Source: Bdellovibrionales bacterium (lineage in GTDB: Bacteria > Bdellovibrionota > Bdellovibrionia > Bdellovibrionales > UBA1609). From it: 64,000 nt of DNA. Below, one piece after another: positions 1-8,581 of the stretch. Numbering within the stretch: position 1 is the first letter of the stretch; each line of letters starts with the position of its first letter. The translations under genes were made by a program, and so were the position numbers. The DNA lies in NCBI GenBank assembly GCA_016716765.1, contig JADJVA010000020.1, positions 620,001 through 684,000 on the forward strand, in the 5' to 3' direction. Under the pieces are notes generated by a model that saw nothing but the letters and a program-made list of their open reading frames with translations, was not told the origin of the DNA and searched no databases.

Positions 1-1200
1 CTCATCGCGGCGCGAGTGGCAATGACGGCTATGCCAGAATTAGTTGCTATTTTGCACAGTTTTGTGGGACTTGCGGCCGTTCTGGTGGGGGCTTCGAGTT
101 TTTTGGTGGAGATATTGAAAAACCTCAATGGCATGGCTCAGCTCATTCATGAAATTGAAATCTTCGCTGGTGTTGTTATCGGTGGAATTACCTTCACAGG
201 CTCAATCGTCGCATTTGCAAAACTTCGGGGCTCCATCAGTGGCAAGCCCTTGCTCCTACCAGCCAGACATATTCTGAATTTGTCTTCTCTCATTGGCTGT
301 GTCGTACTCGGCATCTTGATTTCACAGATGATGGGGCTAGAACAAAGCTCGGCCCTTTTCATCAGCATGATTCTCATTTCTTTTTTTATGGGCTGGCATT
401 TGGTCATGGCTATCGGAGGGGCTGATATGCCGGTCGTTGTTTCTATGCTCAACTCTTATTCTGGGTGGGCCGCGGCGGCCACGGGTTTTATGCTTTCCAA
501 TGATCTCCTCATTGTAACTGGAGCGCTCGTTGGAAGCTCAGGTGCTATTCTGAGTTATATCATGTGCAAGGCCATGAACCGTTCGATTTGGAGTGTGATC
601 TTTGGAGGGTTCGGTGCAAGTCCCTCAAAATCAGCTCAGACCAAAATTCCGCCTGCCCAGGTGTTGTCCATGAAATCAGCGCAGAAGAAACCGCAGACCT
701 CATGCTCAACGCACAAAATATCATGATTATCCCGGGATACGGAATGGCCGTAGCTCAAGCTCAGCACCCTATTAAAGAAATCACTTCTCTCCTCAGAGAT
801 CGAGGGGTCAACGTCCGATTTGGAATACATCCTGTTGCGGGGAGACTACCTGGTCACATGAACGTGCTTCTCGCAGAGGCCAGCGTTCCCTACGATATTG
901 TGTTTGAAATGGATGAAATCAATCGCGACTTTCCCGACATTGATGTCACGCTCGTTATTGGTGCCAACGACATTGTGAACCCAGGGGCACTTGATGACCC
1001 CTCAAGTCCCATTTTCGGAATGCCCGTCCTTGAATGTTGGAAATCAAAACACGTCATCGTCATGAAAACGAAGTATGGCTTCAGGATACTCGGGCATCGA
1101 AAAATCCCCTCTTCCACAATGACAATACAAAGATGCTTTTGGCGATGCAAAGCAGAAGGTATCCAATATTTTGAACTCGATTCAAACTCAATCTCATTAG
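1..1200 (+). pseudogene. pntB: NAD(P) transhydrogenase subunit beta, frameshifted and 5'-truncated by the window
   Basis: The beta subunit of the proton-translocating transhydrogenase couples hydride transfer between NADH and NADP to proton flow across the inner membrane. Frame 1 from the window edge reads the membrane part, including MPELVAILHSFVGLAA and the MCKAMNRS segment, then loses the frame. The NADP-binding domain continues in another frame with PGYGMAVAQAQ and HPVAGRLPGHMNVLLAEA. I place four shifts: a net -1 between about 610 and 665, an extra A in the run 1065-1068, an extra A in 1100-1104 and a missing T in 1136-1140; with these corrected the gene ends in TAG at 1198-1200. The start lies before the window. 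All three precisely placed shifts sit in short homopolymers, so sequencing error remains possible, but the other genes of the window are clean apart from one suspected frameshift in the adjacent 2.1-2.7 kb stretch, and a decayed insertion element follows directly. Confidence 0.88.
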
Positions 1201-1433
1201 CTGAAATCTGACTGTCCAGTTTGATTGGGCAAGTGCTCATTATAACTGGCCTGGTTGATTGTTGTTCCAAACTCCACGCTGAACTAAATCCCAGGAATTC
1301 AGGACTTCAAACATGCGTCGCAGCAGCGCTCCCTTTGTGAGCACTGCACCAAGCCGAACCCTGGATCCTGAATTCCTGGATTTTCTTGGACACAGATTCA
1401 TCAAAGCTTGCGGGCCAGCCGCTGTATTAAAAT

Positions 1434-1772
1434 TTGAATTTCCTTGGCGAGACTCCTAAAAATCAGTCGCACCACGGTCGTTCGAAAGTTTCTTTTTTCG
1501 GTGACCATGATCGTGAACCGCGCCGACCGACAGATCATTGATTTTTGCGTGAGTCGAATGTCGGCCAAGGGCAGCTCAAAAAGATTGGATTTGATCCTTT
1601 ATTATCTCTTAATCACACCTACGCCATGCTCAGAGCCAATATCAATCGGCTCATACGTAAAACCTGATGTACAACGAAAGATCCCAAAAGGCTTAAGGAT
1701 CATATTGACCTCAGTGAATTTTCACAATCACCAGATCATCTCTCAGTGAAAGCTTCGAAAAGAAAGATCTAG
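1434..1772 (+). pseudogene. Decayed DDE-type transposase fragment
   Basis: Between the repeat arms, one frame reads LLKISRTTVVRKF (helix-turn-helix-like), then VNRADRQIIDFCVSRMSAKG. After a frameshift near 1570 the sequence continues as GQLKKIGFDPLLSLNHTYAM and LRANINRLIRKT. A TGA stop at about 1666 sits where a Trp codon would be expected, and CTTKDPKRLKDHIDL follows. This order resembles DDE transposases whose C-terminus carries an RKTW-CTTK-type ending, but much of the catalytic core is missing and I cannot name the IS family. It is non-functional. The call rests on recalled family resemblance, so it is moderate at best. Confidence 0.45.
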
Positions 1773-1837
1773 ATTTTAATACAGCGGCTGGCCCGCAAGC
1801 CTTTGGTGAATCTGTTGTGTCCAAGATACAGGGAGCT

Positions 1838-1949
1838 GGCTGAACTAAATCTCAGGAATTCAGGATCGAGTTCGGCTTGGTGCAGTGCTCACAAAGGAGC
1901 GCCTGGACCCATGTTTGAAGATCCTGAATTCCTGAGATTTAGTTCAGCC
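1838..1949. repeat. Perfect 30-bp inverted repeat (52-bp spacer) inside the right arm
   Basis: Bases 1838-1867 (starting GGCTGAACTAAATCTCAGG) are exactly complementary to 1920-1949, with 52 bases between them. The structure would form a very stable cruciform or RNA hairpin. The left arm of the larger repeat holds a degraded version of the same palindrome (about 1280-1304 with 1363-1382). No T-run follows, so it is not a simple intrinsic terminator. Confidence 0.85.
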
Positions 1950-2110
1950 AGGACCTTGAGTTTGGGACAACAATCAAAGCAGGCCAGTTTAAGAGAGTCA
2001 AATACCTCGCCAGTCTCCTTGACAACAAATAACGCATAGCGTATTCAGGTGGCGTCCTCGGAGGGGAGGGGGATATTTGGTCATCCTACCATTCTGAAAG
2101 GAAATCTCTA

Positions 2111-2413
2111 ATGATAGATCCAAGACAAGCTCCCAATCCCCGCACTCTCTTCTACCTGGGCTTGCTTTTGTTCAGCCAGGTTTCTTTGGCAATACCTCGC
2201 TGGGAGGAAGTAAACCATTACCAAGGAGGGGCATCTAATCCCTTGGTCATTTTCGCTTGTAAAAATGAGATCGAGTTGCCGGCTGACGACGGGCGCTGTG
2301 CAGCATTGCCTGAGTCTGCCATTTCCCCAGTGTTAGGAATAGGAGGAATCAGTGACCCTCAAATTAATGTTGAATACGTCCCAGCCAAACCTGAGGCTGA
2401 TGTAAGGGAATAA
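2111..2413 (+). CDS. Putative secreted protein, N-terminal part (possibly frameshifted)
   Basis: Codes for 100 residues beginning with a hydrophobic stretch (FYLGLLLFSQVSLA) that looks like a signal peptide, so the product is probably exported. The start is supported by an AGGA about 8 bases upstream of the ATG. The rest is rich in Pro and contains two cysteines; I recognise no domain. The frame stops at TAA 2411-2413, but another frame opens at 2406 and carries a Cys-rich, Trp-rich sequence that ends at 2678. The two pieces together would make one secreted protein of roughly 190 residues, so a single frameshift near 2400-2410 is likely. If so, this is the 5' half of a pseudogene. Confidence 0.5.
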   Translation: MIDPRQAPNPRTLFYLGLLLFSQVSLAIPRWEEVNHYQGGASNPLVIFACKNEIELPADDGRCAALPESAISPVLGIGGISDPQINVEYVPAKPEADVRE

Positions 2414-2423
2414 ATACGGAGCT

Positions 2424-2678
2424 GTGTTTTTGAGATGTCCTGAAAAATACAGGGCAAGCCTTTATAGATCGGGAATGTTTCCAGGCCAAATATCTCAAGT
2501 TGTCTGTATAGCCAATCAATGGAACCACAACCGTCGAGAACCTCCCCCTGCAAGTCTCTTCTCAGGTTGGTTCAGTTGTGGCAATGGCTTCCAGATAATC
2601 TCGATGAGTGGTATGTATACACAAAGTGCTGGGCCGGTCGAGTATCAGCTCTTTTGTTTGCCCGCGAATGACAAATAG
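2424..2678 (+). CDS. Cys/Trp-containing fragment, probable continuation of the preceding secreted protein
   Basis: The frame is open from 2406 and the first possible start is a GTG at 2424 with no clear ribosome binding site. The product has evenly spaced cysteines in RCPEKYRASLY, QVVCIANQW, GWFSCGNGFQI and YQLFCLPAND. Such spacing suggests a small disulfide-bonded extracellular domain, which would need a signal peptide; this frame has none but the preceding gene does. I therefore favour a single gene broken by a frameshift over a separate gene. No family recognised. Confidence 0.4.
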   Translation: MFLRCPEKYRASLYRSGMFPGQISQVVCIANQWNHNRREPPPASLFSGWFSCGNGFQIISMSGMYTQSAGPVEYQLFCLPANDK

Positions 2679-2710
2679 ATTGATTGCCACTCGCTAAATT
2701 TACCACTGGG

Positions 2711-3271
2711 CTAAACAGACTCTTCAGGTCGCTTGGACTTTCTTTCCAGATCTAGAAGTATTCGTTTATTTTCAATACCTCCCCCAAATCCAGCCAATTC
2801 TCCGCTCTTGGCGATAACCCGATGACAAGGGACAACAATCGAGATGGGGTTTTTGGAATTGGCCATCCCAACAGCGCGGGCCTTTTTAGAATCACCGAGG
2901 CGTGTTGCCTGTTCCGAATAGGAAATTGTCTCGCCATAGGGAATGCTCAGAAGCTGCTCCCACGCACTTTTCTGAAATGCTGTTCCCACCATGACAAGCG
3001 GGAGGGAGAATTCAAATCGTTTGCCCGCAAAATACTCACAAAGTTGCTTTCGAGTCAGCGCCATCATCGGGTGATCTTCGGAATATTTAAGCGGTTGATT
3101 GATCGATTTGATTTTTTCCTTGTCCCAGTCCTTTTGCCAAAAAACCCCATGCAAGCCGAGATCAGAAACTAAAAGGCAAAGCTCTCCCACCGGACTGTTC
3201 ACACTGCTGTAAAAAAAATCTTTCCCATGTGCTTTCACAACAAAATTCAAAAAATTCATCTCAATATTCAT
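2711..3271 (-). CDS. ogt: Methylated-DNA--protein-cysteine methyltransferase
   Basis: Repairs O6-alkylguanine and O4-alkylthymine in DNA by irreversible transfer of the alkyl group to its own cysteine; acts once and is consumed. The 186-aa length fits the Ogt type. The active-site motif PCHR is at residues 148-151 with Cys149 as acceptor, followed by the conserved GFGGGIENKR segment. The helix-turn-helix region AVGMANSKNPI precedes it, and the N-terminal RNase-H-like domain occupies about residues 1-90. It lacks the Ada N-terminal domain, so it has no regulatory function of that kind. It stands alone between unrelated genes. Confidence 0.93.
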   Translation of the reverse strand: MNIEMNFLNFVVKAHGKDFFYSSVNSPVGELCLLVSDLGLHGVFWQKDWDKEKIKSINQPLKYSEDHPMMALTRKQLCEYFAGKRFEFSLPLVMVGTAFQKSAWEQLLSIPYGETISYSEQATRLGDSKKARAVGMANSKNPISIVVPCHRVIAKSGELAGFGGGIENKRILLDLERKSKRPEESV

Positions 3272-3325
3272 TTATGCTTGCTCGGCAGCTCCTCGACAAA
3301 CGCAATTGGTGACTGTTGATTGAGC

Positions 3326-3868
3326 TCAATAATTCCTCCCAAATAGCGTTTTCGGTACGAAAAAAAAAGCTTTCATATGCTTTTCAAAGTATATGACACC
3401 ATTTGTTTCAGCTGCATCAAAGCTATACAGATCGATTTCAGGGCGCTCCTGTCTGATGCCATAGAAGGGAAGCACGACAGATTTAGCACAGCAAGAAACA
3501 AAAAACATGGTGGCAACTGATCGACTGATATTATTAAACGTGGATTTCGGAATTTTCCTGCCATTGGCGTCTAAAACCCCTCCAAGAGGATCGGAATGAC
3601 CTATCCAAATAATCCCAGCAGTATAGGGGTGGCGAAGCACTTCTTCTAAGTCTCTTTCGACTGCAGCAAAATGGGTCACCACGCCAATGCCCCTTTGTCT
3701 GAACCAAAAAGAAATTAACTCTATCTTATCAAATTGAGTTATTTTCGCCCCATCCACATCCCCTATTAGAATGTGAACCTTTTTTGACAAATCTGACGAA
3801 GCTGATGAGGAAACCGAACAAAATACAACAAAGACTGTCAAATATATACAGATCAATGACTTCAACAT
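3326..3868 (-). CDS. Exported protein with caspase-like His/Cys pattern
   Basis: A 180-aa protein with a clear N-terminal signal peptide (ICIYLTVFVVFCSVSSSASS), so probably periplasmic or secreted. The mature part alternates short hydrophobic strands with loops: VHILIGDVDG, IGVVTHFAA, AGIIWIGHSDPLGG, and TMFFVSCCAKS. A strand ending in GH (His91) followed about 35 residues later by a strand ending in SC(C) (Cys126/127) is the arrangement of the catalytic dyad in caspase-like (clan CD) peptidases. The protein is shorter than a full caspase fold usually is, and I could not place it in a named family. It may therefore be a degenerate or minimal member. No operon partner is evident. Confidence 0.6.
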   Translation of the reverse strand: MLKSLICIYLTVFVVFCSVSSSASSDLSKKVHILIGDVDGAKITQFDKIELISFWFRQRGIGVVTHFAAVERDLEEVLRHPYTAGIIWIGHSDPLGGVLDANGRKIPKSTFNNISRSVATMFFVSCCAKSVVLPFYGIRQERPEIDLYSFDAAETNGVIYFEKHMKAFFFVPKTLFGRNY

Positions 3869-4004
3869 TGGAATAGACTCTCCTGGCGAGTTGTTTGAAC
3901 TTTACGCCAACTGAGTGCAATTCAAAAGCCAATCACTTTTGAATTGAAGAACAAGCAATGCGTTTACTTAGAGGACCGCCAGACTACAAAGAAACTGCTA
4001 AATT

Positions 4005-4433
4005 CTATTTGCGATTCGCAACGACACTGATGACAAGCTCTCCTTGAGCTCCACCTCTTTGTTGACTTATTTTACCTTCCTTTCCGGGAGGCACAAGTAT
4101 TTCAGGTTTTGAAGAAACCATCCTTTTGCCATCCTTGTAATCCAGCTCAATCTTAAGACTAATAGCGTCCTTAATGTTGTGATGCTCTTTCTCAGTGGCA
4201 ACAACAGAAAATCGCATCCTCTTTGTTTGATCCTTTGCTGTTTGAATGAGCTCCGTCTTATCTCCAGACATTGTGTCTATTCGAGGTTCAGCAATGAGAG
4301 TCCCGTCGACAAATATCTGCGCTTTTACCTCATAGCTAAAGCTCGCCCCTGGAGTTGAACCAGTACCAGAACCTAAGGCCAAGCCAGCAAAACAAATCGA
4401 GCATAAAAATATCAAAATTGTCTTTATCCTCAT
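4005..4433 (-). CDS. Exported hypothetical protein
   Basis: Codes for 142 residues with an N-terminal signal peptide (TILIFLCSICFAGLALG) and probable cleavage near residue 22. The mature protein is hydrophilic with a beta-strand-like rhythm and ends in ELVISVVANRK. It contains no cysteines after the signal peptide, no lipobox and no recognisable domain. Its content recalls small periplasmic beta-sandwich proteins, but that is only an impression. It is separated by about 50 bases from the next gene downstream, the spermidine-synthase-like fusion, and could share its transcript. Confidence 0.6.
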   Translation of the reverse strand: MRIKTILIFLCSICFAGLALGSGTGSTPGASFSYEVKAQIFVDGTLIAEPRIDTMSGDKTELIQTAKDQTKRMRFSVVATEKEHHNIKDAISLKIELDYKDGKRMVSSKPEILVPPGKEGKISQQRGGAQGELVISVVANRK

Positions 4434-4482
4434 AAGCCCCCCGAAATAGTCAGTTCAATATTTTGATCACTTCTATTTTATT

Positions 4483-7425
4483 CTATTGTATGGGAATTGA
4501 ATTATGCAAATTCTTTAACCCAGGATCATCAGGCGAATAAACAAGTCCTTCGGCGAGAGTTGCTTTGGCCAGGGCTAATTGATTTGTCTGTATATAGGCC
4601 TCCGACTCCAAGCGATAAGCTTCTGGATAGGCTGGATAATCCAGCTTAATTTTTTGAGACACCTCAATCGCTTTCGCAAATTGAGCTTTTTCAATCAAGA
4701 TTTCACCCAGCAAAACTCCCGCAGTGTAGTAGCCGGTTCCATGCCGGTAAGACAAAGCGGTTTCGAGCAAGCCCATCAAGCGATTCTTATCCTTTACCCC
4801 CATGGCTTCTTTTACAGAATGGTTTAGTTTTTCATACTCAACAACAATGTCCTCTTTTCTATATCTGATTGAGTGCCATTGATTGAGCGTTGCCACATCA
4901 ATTGGCAGATTCATTCTTGTTGCACTTGCTTGAAGCGCGGCAAAAATGGGCTCGTGCACCTCAGAGAAAAAAATGGGCGGATATTTGATCGCATGAGCAA
5001 GAAACTGAACAGGATCGGCCCCCGGAATCATTTCCATAAATGCCTCTAAGCGACCGACTGACGTCTCAATCATCACGGACTGGGAAACACTCTTTTGATT
5101 TTTACTATAAAAATCAAAAGGAATATTGTGCTCCAACTTTACGTTGTCATCCGTATTAGGAACACTGGACTGTTTCAGAAAGGTATTGATCTGATCTCTT
5201 CCACCATAAAAATAGCCTAGAAAGTCATAAATTGAGGTGAGTCCCTCAGAAACTAACATTTTTTGAACACTTGGCGATTGATAAACTCTTTCGAAGCGAT
5301 TCCAATCCACTTTTATGGGATGATTGGAACCAACGGCAACAGAATCATAACCGTAAACAAATAGGTACGTATAAGGAAAGGCTTCCTGAATGGCTTTCAA
5401 GGCCATTTTATATGAATCCGCCGAAAGCCCCTCGTTCTGAATCCATTGGCAAAAAATTCCTTTTTCAGATAGTTTCTGTGAAGCCTCGATATAGTATTCG
5501 CGCGAATAAAGATTACCAGCACCCGAGATCAAGGGACTGATCGGATCAGAAGTAATAACGTCATATTTTTTATTTTTGTACTTGAGATAGATGCGTCCAT
5601 CTTCAAGAACGACCCTGGTTCGAGGATCGGCTAAGGGTTGGCCATTGATGTGATTAAAAAAGTGACTGGCCTCGACGACACTCTTCTCAAGTTCTAAAAC
5701 GTCAACACTTTCAACACTCTGATGGGATAGCACGTGACCAGCCGTGATACCTGTTCCCAAACCCACAACAGCGACCGTTTTCGGATTTTCATGAAGAAGC
5801 AGTGGCACCTGTCCCAGAAGCATTAAGTGTCTGCGATCCCCATGTCCAGCGCCCGCAACCGGCTTTCCCGAAATTCGCAATCCAATTTTTCCTGTTGAAA
5901 ACTCATTTGCGGTCACCGCAACACTGCCATGAATACCATCCCTGTAATAGAGGAGTCGGGCTGGAGTATTTTCTCTCTGCTTTTCCAGCGCCTCCAAGGC
6001 CCCCTCGGTTGCCATAGACATATAAATTCCTTGATTCGTCGCCAAAGGATCATGAGGAGGAACAACAAAGACACAAACAAGAGTCAGAAAAGACACCAAA
6101 GAAAAATACTTAATTTTCTCTTTGAGAGCGGTCCCCGGAATGAGAAAAAATAAAAAAGCAGCTGCGACAACCCAACCAGTCACAGCAGCCAGACTTATCG
6201 TGTTACAAACTCCCATTAAAGGAATAAGAAAAAAACCCGTCAACAAGCTCCCAATGACACCTCCGATCGTATTGAAGGCGTAAATTCTTCCAGTCGAAAT
6301 TGATAAGCAATCGCTGGCGCGAAGCTCTTGATACAAATGCAAAGCATAGGGGAAAAATGCGCCCATAAAGAAGGTACTCGGTAAGACAATCAAAGCAGAA
6401 ATGAGCAATTGGGAAAGAATGTACCCAACACCTGATTCACCCCCAGATAGGGTCAAATACAGATGACCATACCAATAAGGCAGATCATCATAAAAGGAAA
6501 GGGTGACAAGCGCGCATATTCCGATCATCGCCTGAATAAAGAACACTTCCACTCGCCAATTTTTTGAACGTCTCAAAAGAGCCGAACCCGCCATACTTCC
6601 AAGACCAACTCCAAGCAAAAATATCACCAACATATTTGTGAAGGCGTGGACGGTCGCACCCAATATCCCGCTCAACATCCGAAACCAAGCCAATTCAAGG
6701 ACAATCGAAAGACCGCCTGATATAAAAAACAAGATCTCGAAACCACGCGTCTTGAGACTCGACGTCCCCTCACCGATCTGCGTGCCTGGTCGAATCGGCT
6801 CCAGCTTGAGCGTCTTTGGTGCAATCATAATAGCCCAATAACCAATCAAAAGGTCAAATATCCCCACTCCCACGCAGGTCCTTAATAAGCCCCAATTTGG
6901 AATAAAAAAGAACCCGGCCAACAAGGTTCCAGTCAATGCTCCAATGGTGTTGACTCCATATAGGCGACCCGCCAAAGCACTTGATTCTCCCCCTTTTTGC
7001 GCCAGTGACCCTACCACCGCCGGCAGGGTCATTCCCATAAAGAGGACGGGTAAAACCATCATCGCAAATGTGATCACGAAGCGAATGGCAAGAAACAAGA
7101 ATGGATTTTCTGTGCTCATCCCATAGAGCCAGGCAAAAAGAGGGGTTGTTGATCGAAAAATTGGAATAGAGATAAGACCAAGTAGACCTATCGCTATTTG
7201 TAACAAGCCGTATGTTCGAAGTGGCTTTTGAAGAGCCCATGAAATTTTGGGTAAGAGCCAACTCCCCAAAGATAGGCCGCACATAAAAGCCGCAACAACG
7301 GTGGCACTGCTGTAGAGAGAATTACCTAAAATATAGGACAGCTCCTTTGACCACGTGATTTCAAGAACAAGACTGGTGGCTCCAGACAGAAAAAATGCCA
7401 AATATAGCCAGAAATGGTTTTTCAT
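4483..7425 (-). CDS. Membrane-embedded spermidine-synthase-like protein with C-terminal TPR repeats
   Basis: A 980-aa, three-part protein. Residues 1 to about 470 hold two blocks of membrane helices with the SGATSLVLEITWSKELSYIL start typical of fused-type spermidine synthases. Residues about 480-770 form a Rossmann methyltransferase-like domain with the glycine motif VVGLGTGITAGHVL (near 555), the acidic end of strand 2 in DVLELEKSV, and ITSDPISPL at the catalytic position. The last 120 residues look like tetratricopeptide repeats (QFAKAIEVSQKIKLDYPAYP, NQLALAKATLAEGL). The family transfers aminopropyl groups in some cases, but many fused members have unknown substrates, so polyamine synthesis is not assured. 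The protein acts at the inner membrane. The start is supported by GAGGGG close upstream. Confidence 0.8.
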   Translation of the reverse strand: MKNHFWLYLAFFLSGATSLVLEITWSKELSYILGNSLYSSATVVAAFMCGLSLGSWLLPKISWALQKPLRTYGLLQIAIGLLGLISIPIFRSTTPLFAWLYGMSTENPFLFLAIRFVITFAMMVLPVLFMGMTLPAVVGSLAQKGGESSALAGRLYGVNTIGALTGTLLAGFFFIPNWGLLRTCVGVGIFDLLIGYWAIMIAPKTLKLEPIRPGTQIGEGTSSLKTRGFEILFFISGGLSIVLELAWFRMLSGILGATVHAFTNMLVIFLLGVGLGSMAGSALLRRSKNWRVEVFFIQAMIGICALVTLSFYDDLPYWYGHLYLTLSGGESGVGYILSQLLISALIVLPSTFFMGAFFPYALHLYQELRASDCLSISTGRIYAFNTIGGVIGSLLTGFFLIPLMGVCNTISLAAVTGWVVAAAFLFFLIPGTALKEKIKYFSLVSFLTLVCVFVVPPHDPLATNQGIYMSMATEGALEALEKQRENTPARLLYYRDGIHGSVAVTANEFSTGKIGLRISGKPVAGAGHGDRRHLMLLGQVPLLLHENPKTVAVVGLGTGITAGHVLSHQSVESVDVLELEKSVVEASHFFNHINGQPLADPRTRVVLEDGRIYLKYKNKKYDVITSDPISPLISGAGNLYSREYYIEASQKLSEKGIFCQWIQNEGLSADSYKMALKAIQEAFPYTYLFVYGYDSVAVGSNHPIKVDWNRFERVYQSPSVQKMLVSEGLTSIYDFLGYFYGGRDQINTFLKQSSVPNTDDNVKLEHNIPFDFYSKNQKSVSQSVMIETSVGRLEAFMEMIPGADPVQFLAHAIKYPPIFFSEVHEPIFAALQASATRMNLPIDVATLNQWHSIRYRKEDIVVEYEKLNHSVKEAMGVKDKNRLMGLLETALSYRHGTGYYTAGVLLGEILIEKAQFAKAIEVSQKIKLDYPAYPEAYRLESEAYIQTNQLALAKATLAEGLVYSPDDPGLKNLHNSIPIQ

Positions 7426-7540
7426 CGCCCCTCAAAAATTCACAAAAGGAATTTGGAATTGGAAAATTTAAATATCCCACATATCATTTAGGATATATTG
7501 AACAATCAAATGATCATTCCGGGCCAGGGATTTATCCAAT

Positions 7541-8581
7541 TCAGTGCAGAACCCTTGATGAACTCGACAATTGTCGAGTGCAAAGAGATTCACCTCCAGG
7601 CGCCAAAAATCTCTTCTCAATGCTTTGAGGGGCGGGAGTCTGAAGCAAAGCTTTTAGGAATGGTGCGCCAAAGGCATCTCGCAAATCGTGAGCTTTTATA
7701 AATATATTAAAAATCAAATACTGCTCGCCACGATTGTCGAGAAGGAACCCGACTCCCTGATGAGAGCCCTCTTCGAAGCCTTGTTTCATCCTTTTCTGAG
7801 TATTCCTTATTCTCGCTCCACTCAATGATCCCAATGATTTCATTAAAAAATCTTTGTGATCAGCTGCAAAGTCTCGCAGTCCAATGTTGAAATAAAATCT
7901 TAGATTATCCTGAGTGAACTTCGGTATCTGGTCAATCCCCCGTATATCTCGAATTCTACCAGCAACAAAAGCCTCATACTCTGCAGAATCCTCGAAGCCG
8001 TTAAATGTCTCCTGAACTATCCTAAGCAGAGCTGGCGCCATTCCTAGGGGATCTTCCACTTTGTCCAATCTGTAACCAAAACTGATCACGATTTCGCCGG
8101 CCCCGTTGCTACCAGTGTAATAGTCAGCCCAGCTTGGACCGAAGGAGGAAGCCATAATAAAAAACTCCTTCTCCCATCGCAAAATAGCGTGAAGTTGACC
8201 CTTCATAATCACCAAAGGCGAAGCTGAGTCTACTTCCATTGAGATAGAGTCCACCTGAGGTTTGAGTGAAATAGGCTTACCCTCCTCTGAGAGAAACAAT
8301 ACGGGGTGACTGAGTGCCAACTCCACAATTTGCCCTTCCCGCGGCTCCAGGACACTCAGCATACTGTCTCGACTTTCACCCAAAACTTTGCTTTCTTTCA
8401 TGGGAGTCAGAAGAGCCCAATTCATGGGAGAAGCAGGGCCGTGATCAGCATATTTTGCCAAGGATTGAGCCAGGGCAAAAAGTGTCCGATCCACATCCTC
8501 CTCCGCCTTTGCGGGTAGATATGTCGCAGTGAAAAGGATCCCTAATAATAAGACCGAGGAACTCACCCTAATCATCCTCAT
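7541..8581 (-). CDS. Exported hypothetical protein downstream of uvrC
   Basis: Codes for 346 residues with a strong signal peptide (SSSVLLLGILFTATYLPAKA, cleavage after AKA). The mature protein is about 320 residues, mixed alpha and beta, with no recognised domain or catalytic motif. Its ATG overlaps the uvrC stop in an ATGA arrangement with AGGGAG five bases upstream, so translation is probably coupled to uvrC. A repair role cannot be inferred from that, because the product is exported. Two cysteines are present, one of them near the C-terminus. I do not recognise the family. Confidence 0.65.
   Translation of the reverse strand: MRMIRVSSSVLLLGILFTATYLPAKAEEDVDRTLFALAQSLAKYADHGPASPMNWALLTPMKESKVLGESRDSMLSVLEPREGQIVELALSHPVLFLSEEGKPISLKPQVDSISMEVDSASPLVIMKGQLHAILRWEKEFFIMASSFGPSWADYYTGSNGAGEIVISFGYRLDKVEDPLGMAPALLRIVQETFNGFEDSAEYEAFVAGRIRDIRGIDQIPKFTQDNLRFYFNIGLRDFAADHKDFLMKSLGSLSGARIRNTQKRMKQGFEEGSHQGVGFLLDNRGEQYLIFNIFIKAHDLRDAFGAPFLKALLQTPAPQSIEKRFLAPGGESLCTRQLSSSSRVLH

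Larger units (their letters stand above)
1244..1990. repeat. Large imperfect inverted repeat (190/218-bp arms) around a decayed transposase
   Basis: Bases 1244-1433 match the reverse complement of 1773-1990. The shared stretches include the outermost AACTGGCCTG, a block around GAATTCAGGA, a block with TGAGCACTGCACCAAGCCGA, and the innermost GCCAGCCGCTGTATTAAAAT. The right arm is longer because it carries an extra copy of the CTAAATCTCAGGAATTC segment. The arms are too long to be simple IS ends and differ from each other by many substitutions, so the structure is old. It fills the 0.9-kb gap between pntB and the next gene, and no intact gene lies in it. I read it as a collapsed mobile element or an ancient repeat family; copy number in the genome would decide. 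Confidence 0.75.

Noticed and set aside
1803..2039. 78-codon plus-strand frame
   Set aside because: Runs through the right inverted-repeat arm; a repeat, not a gene.
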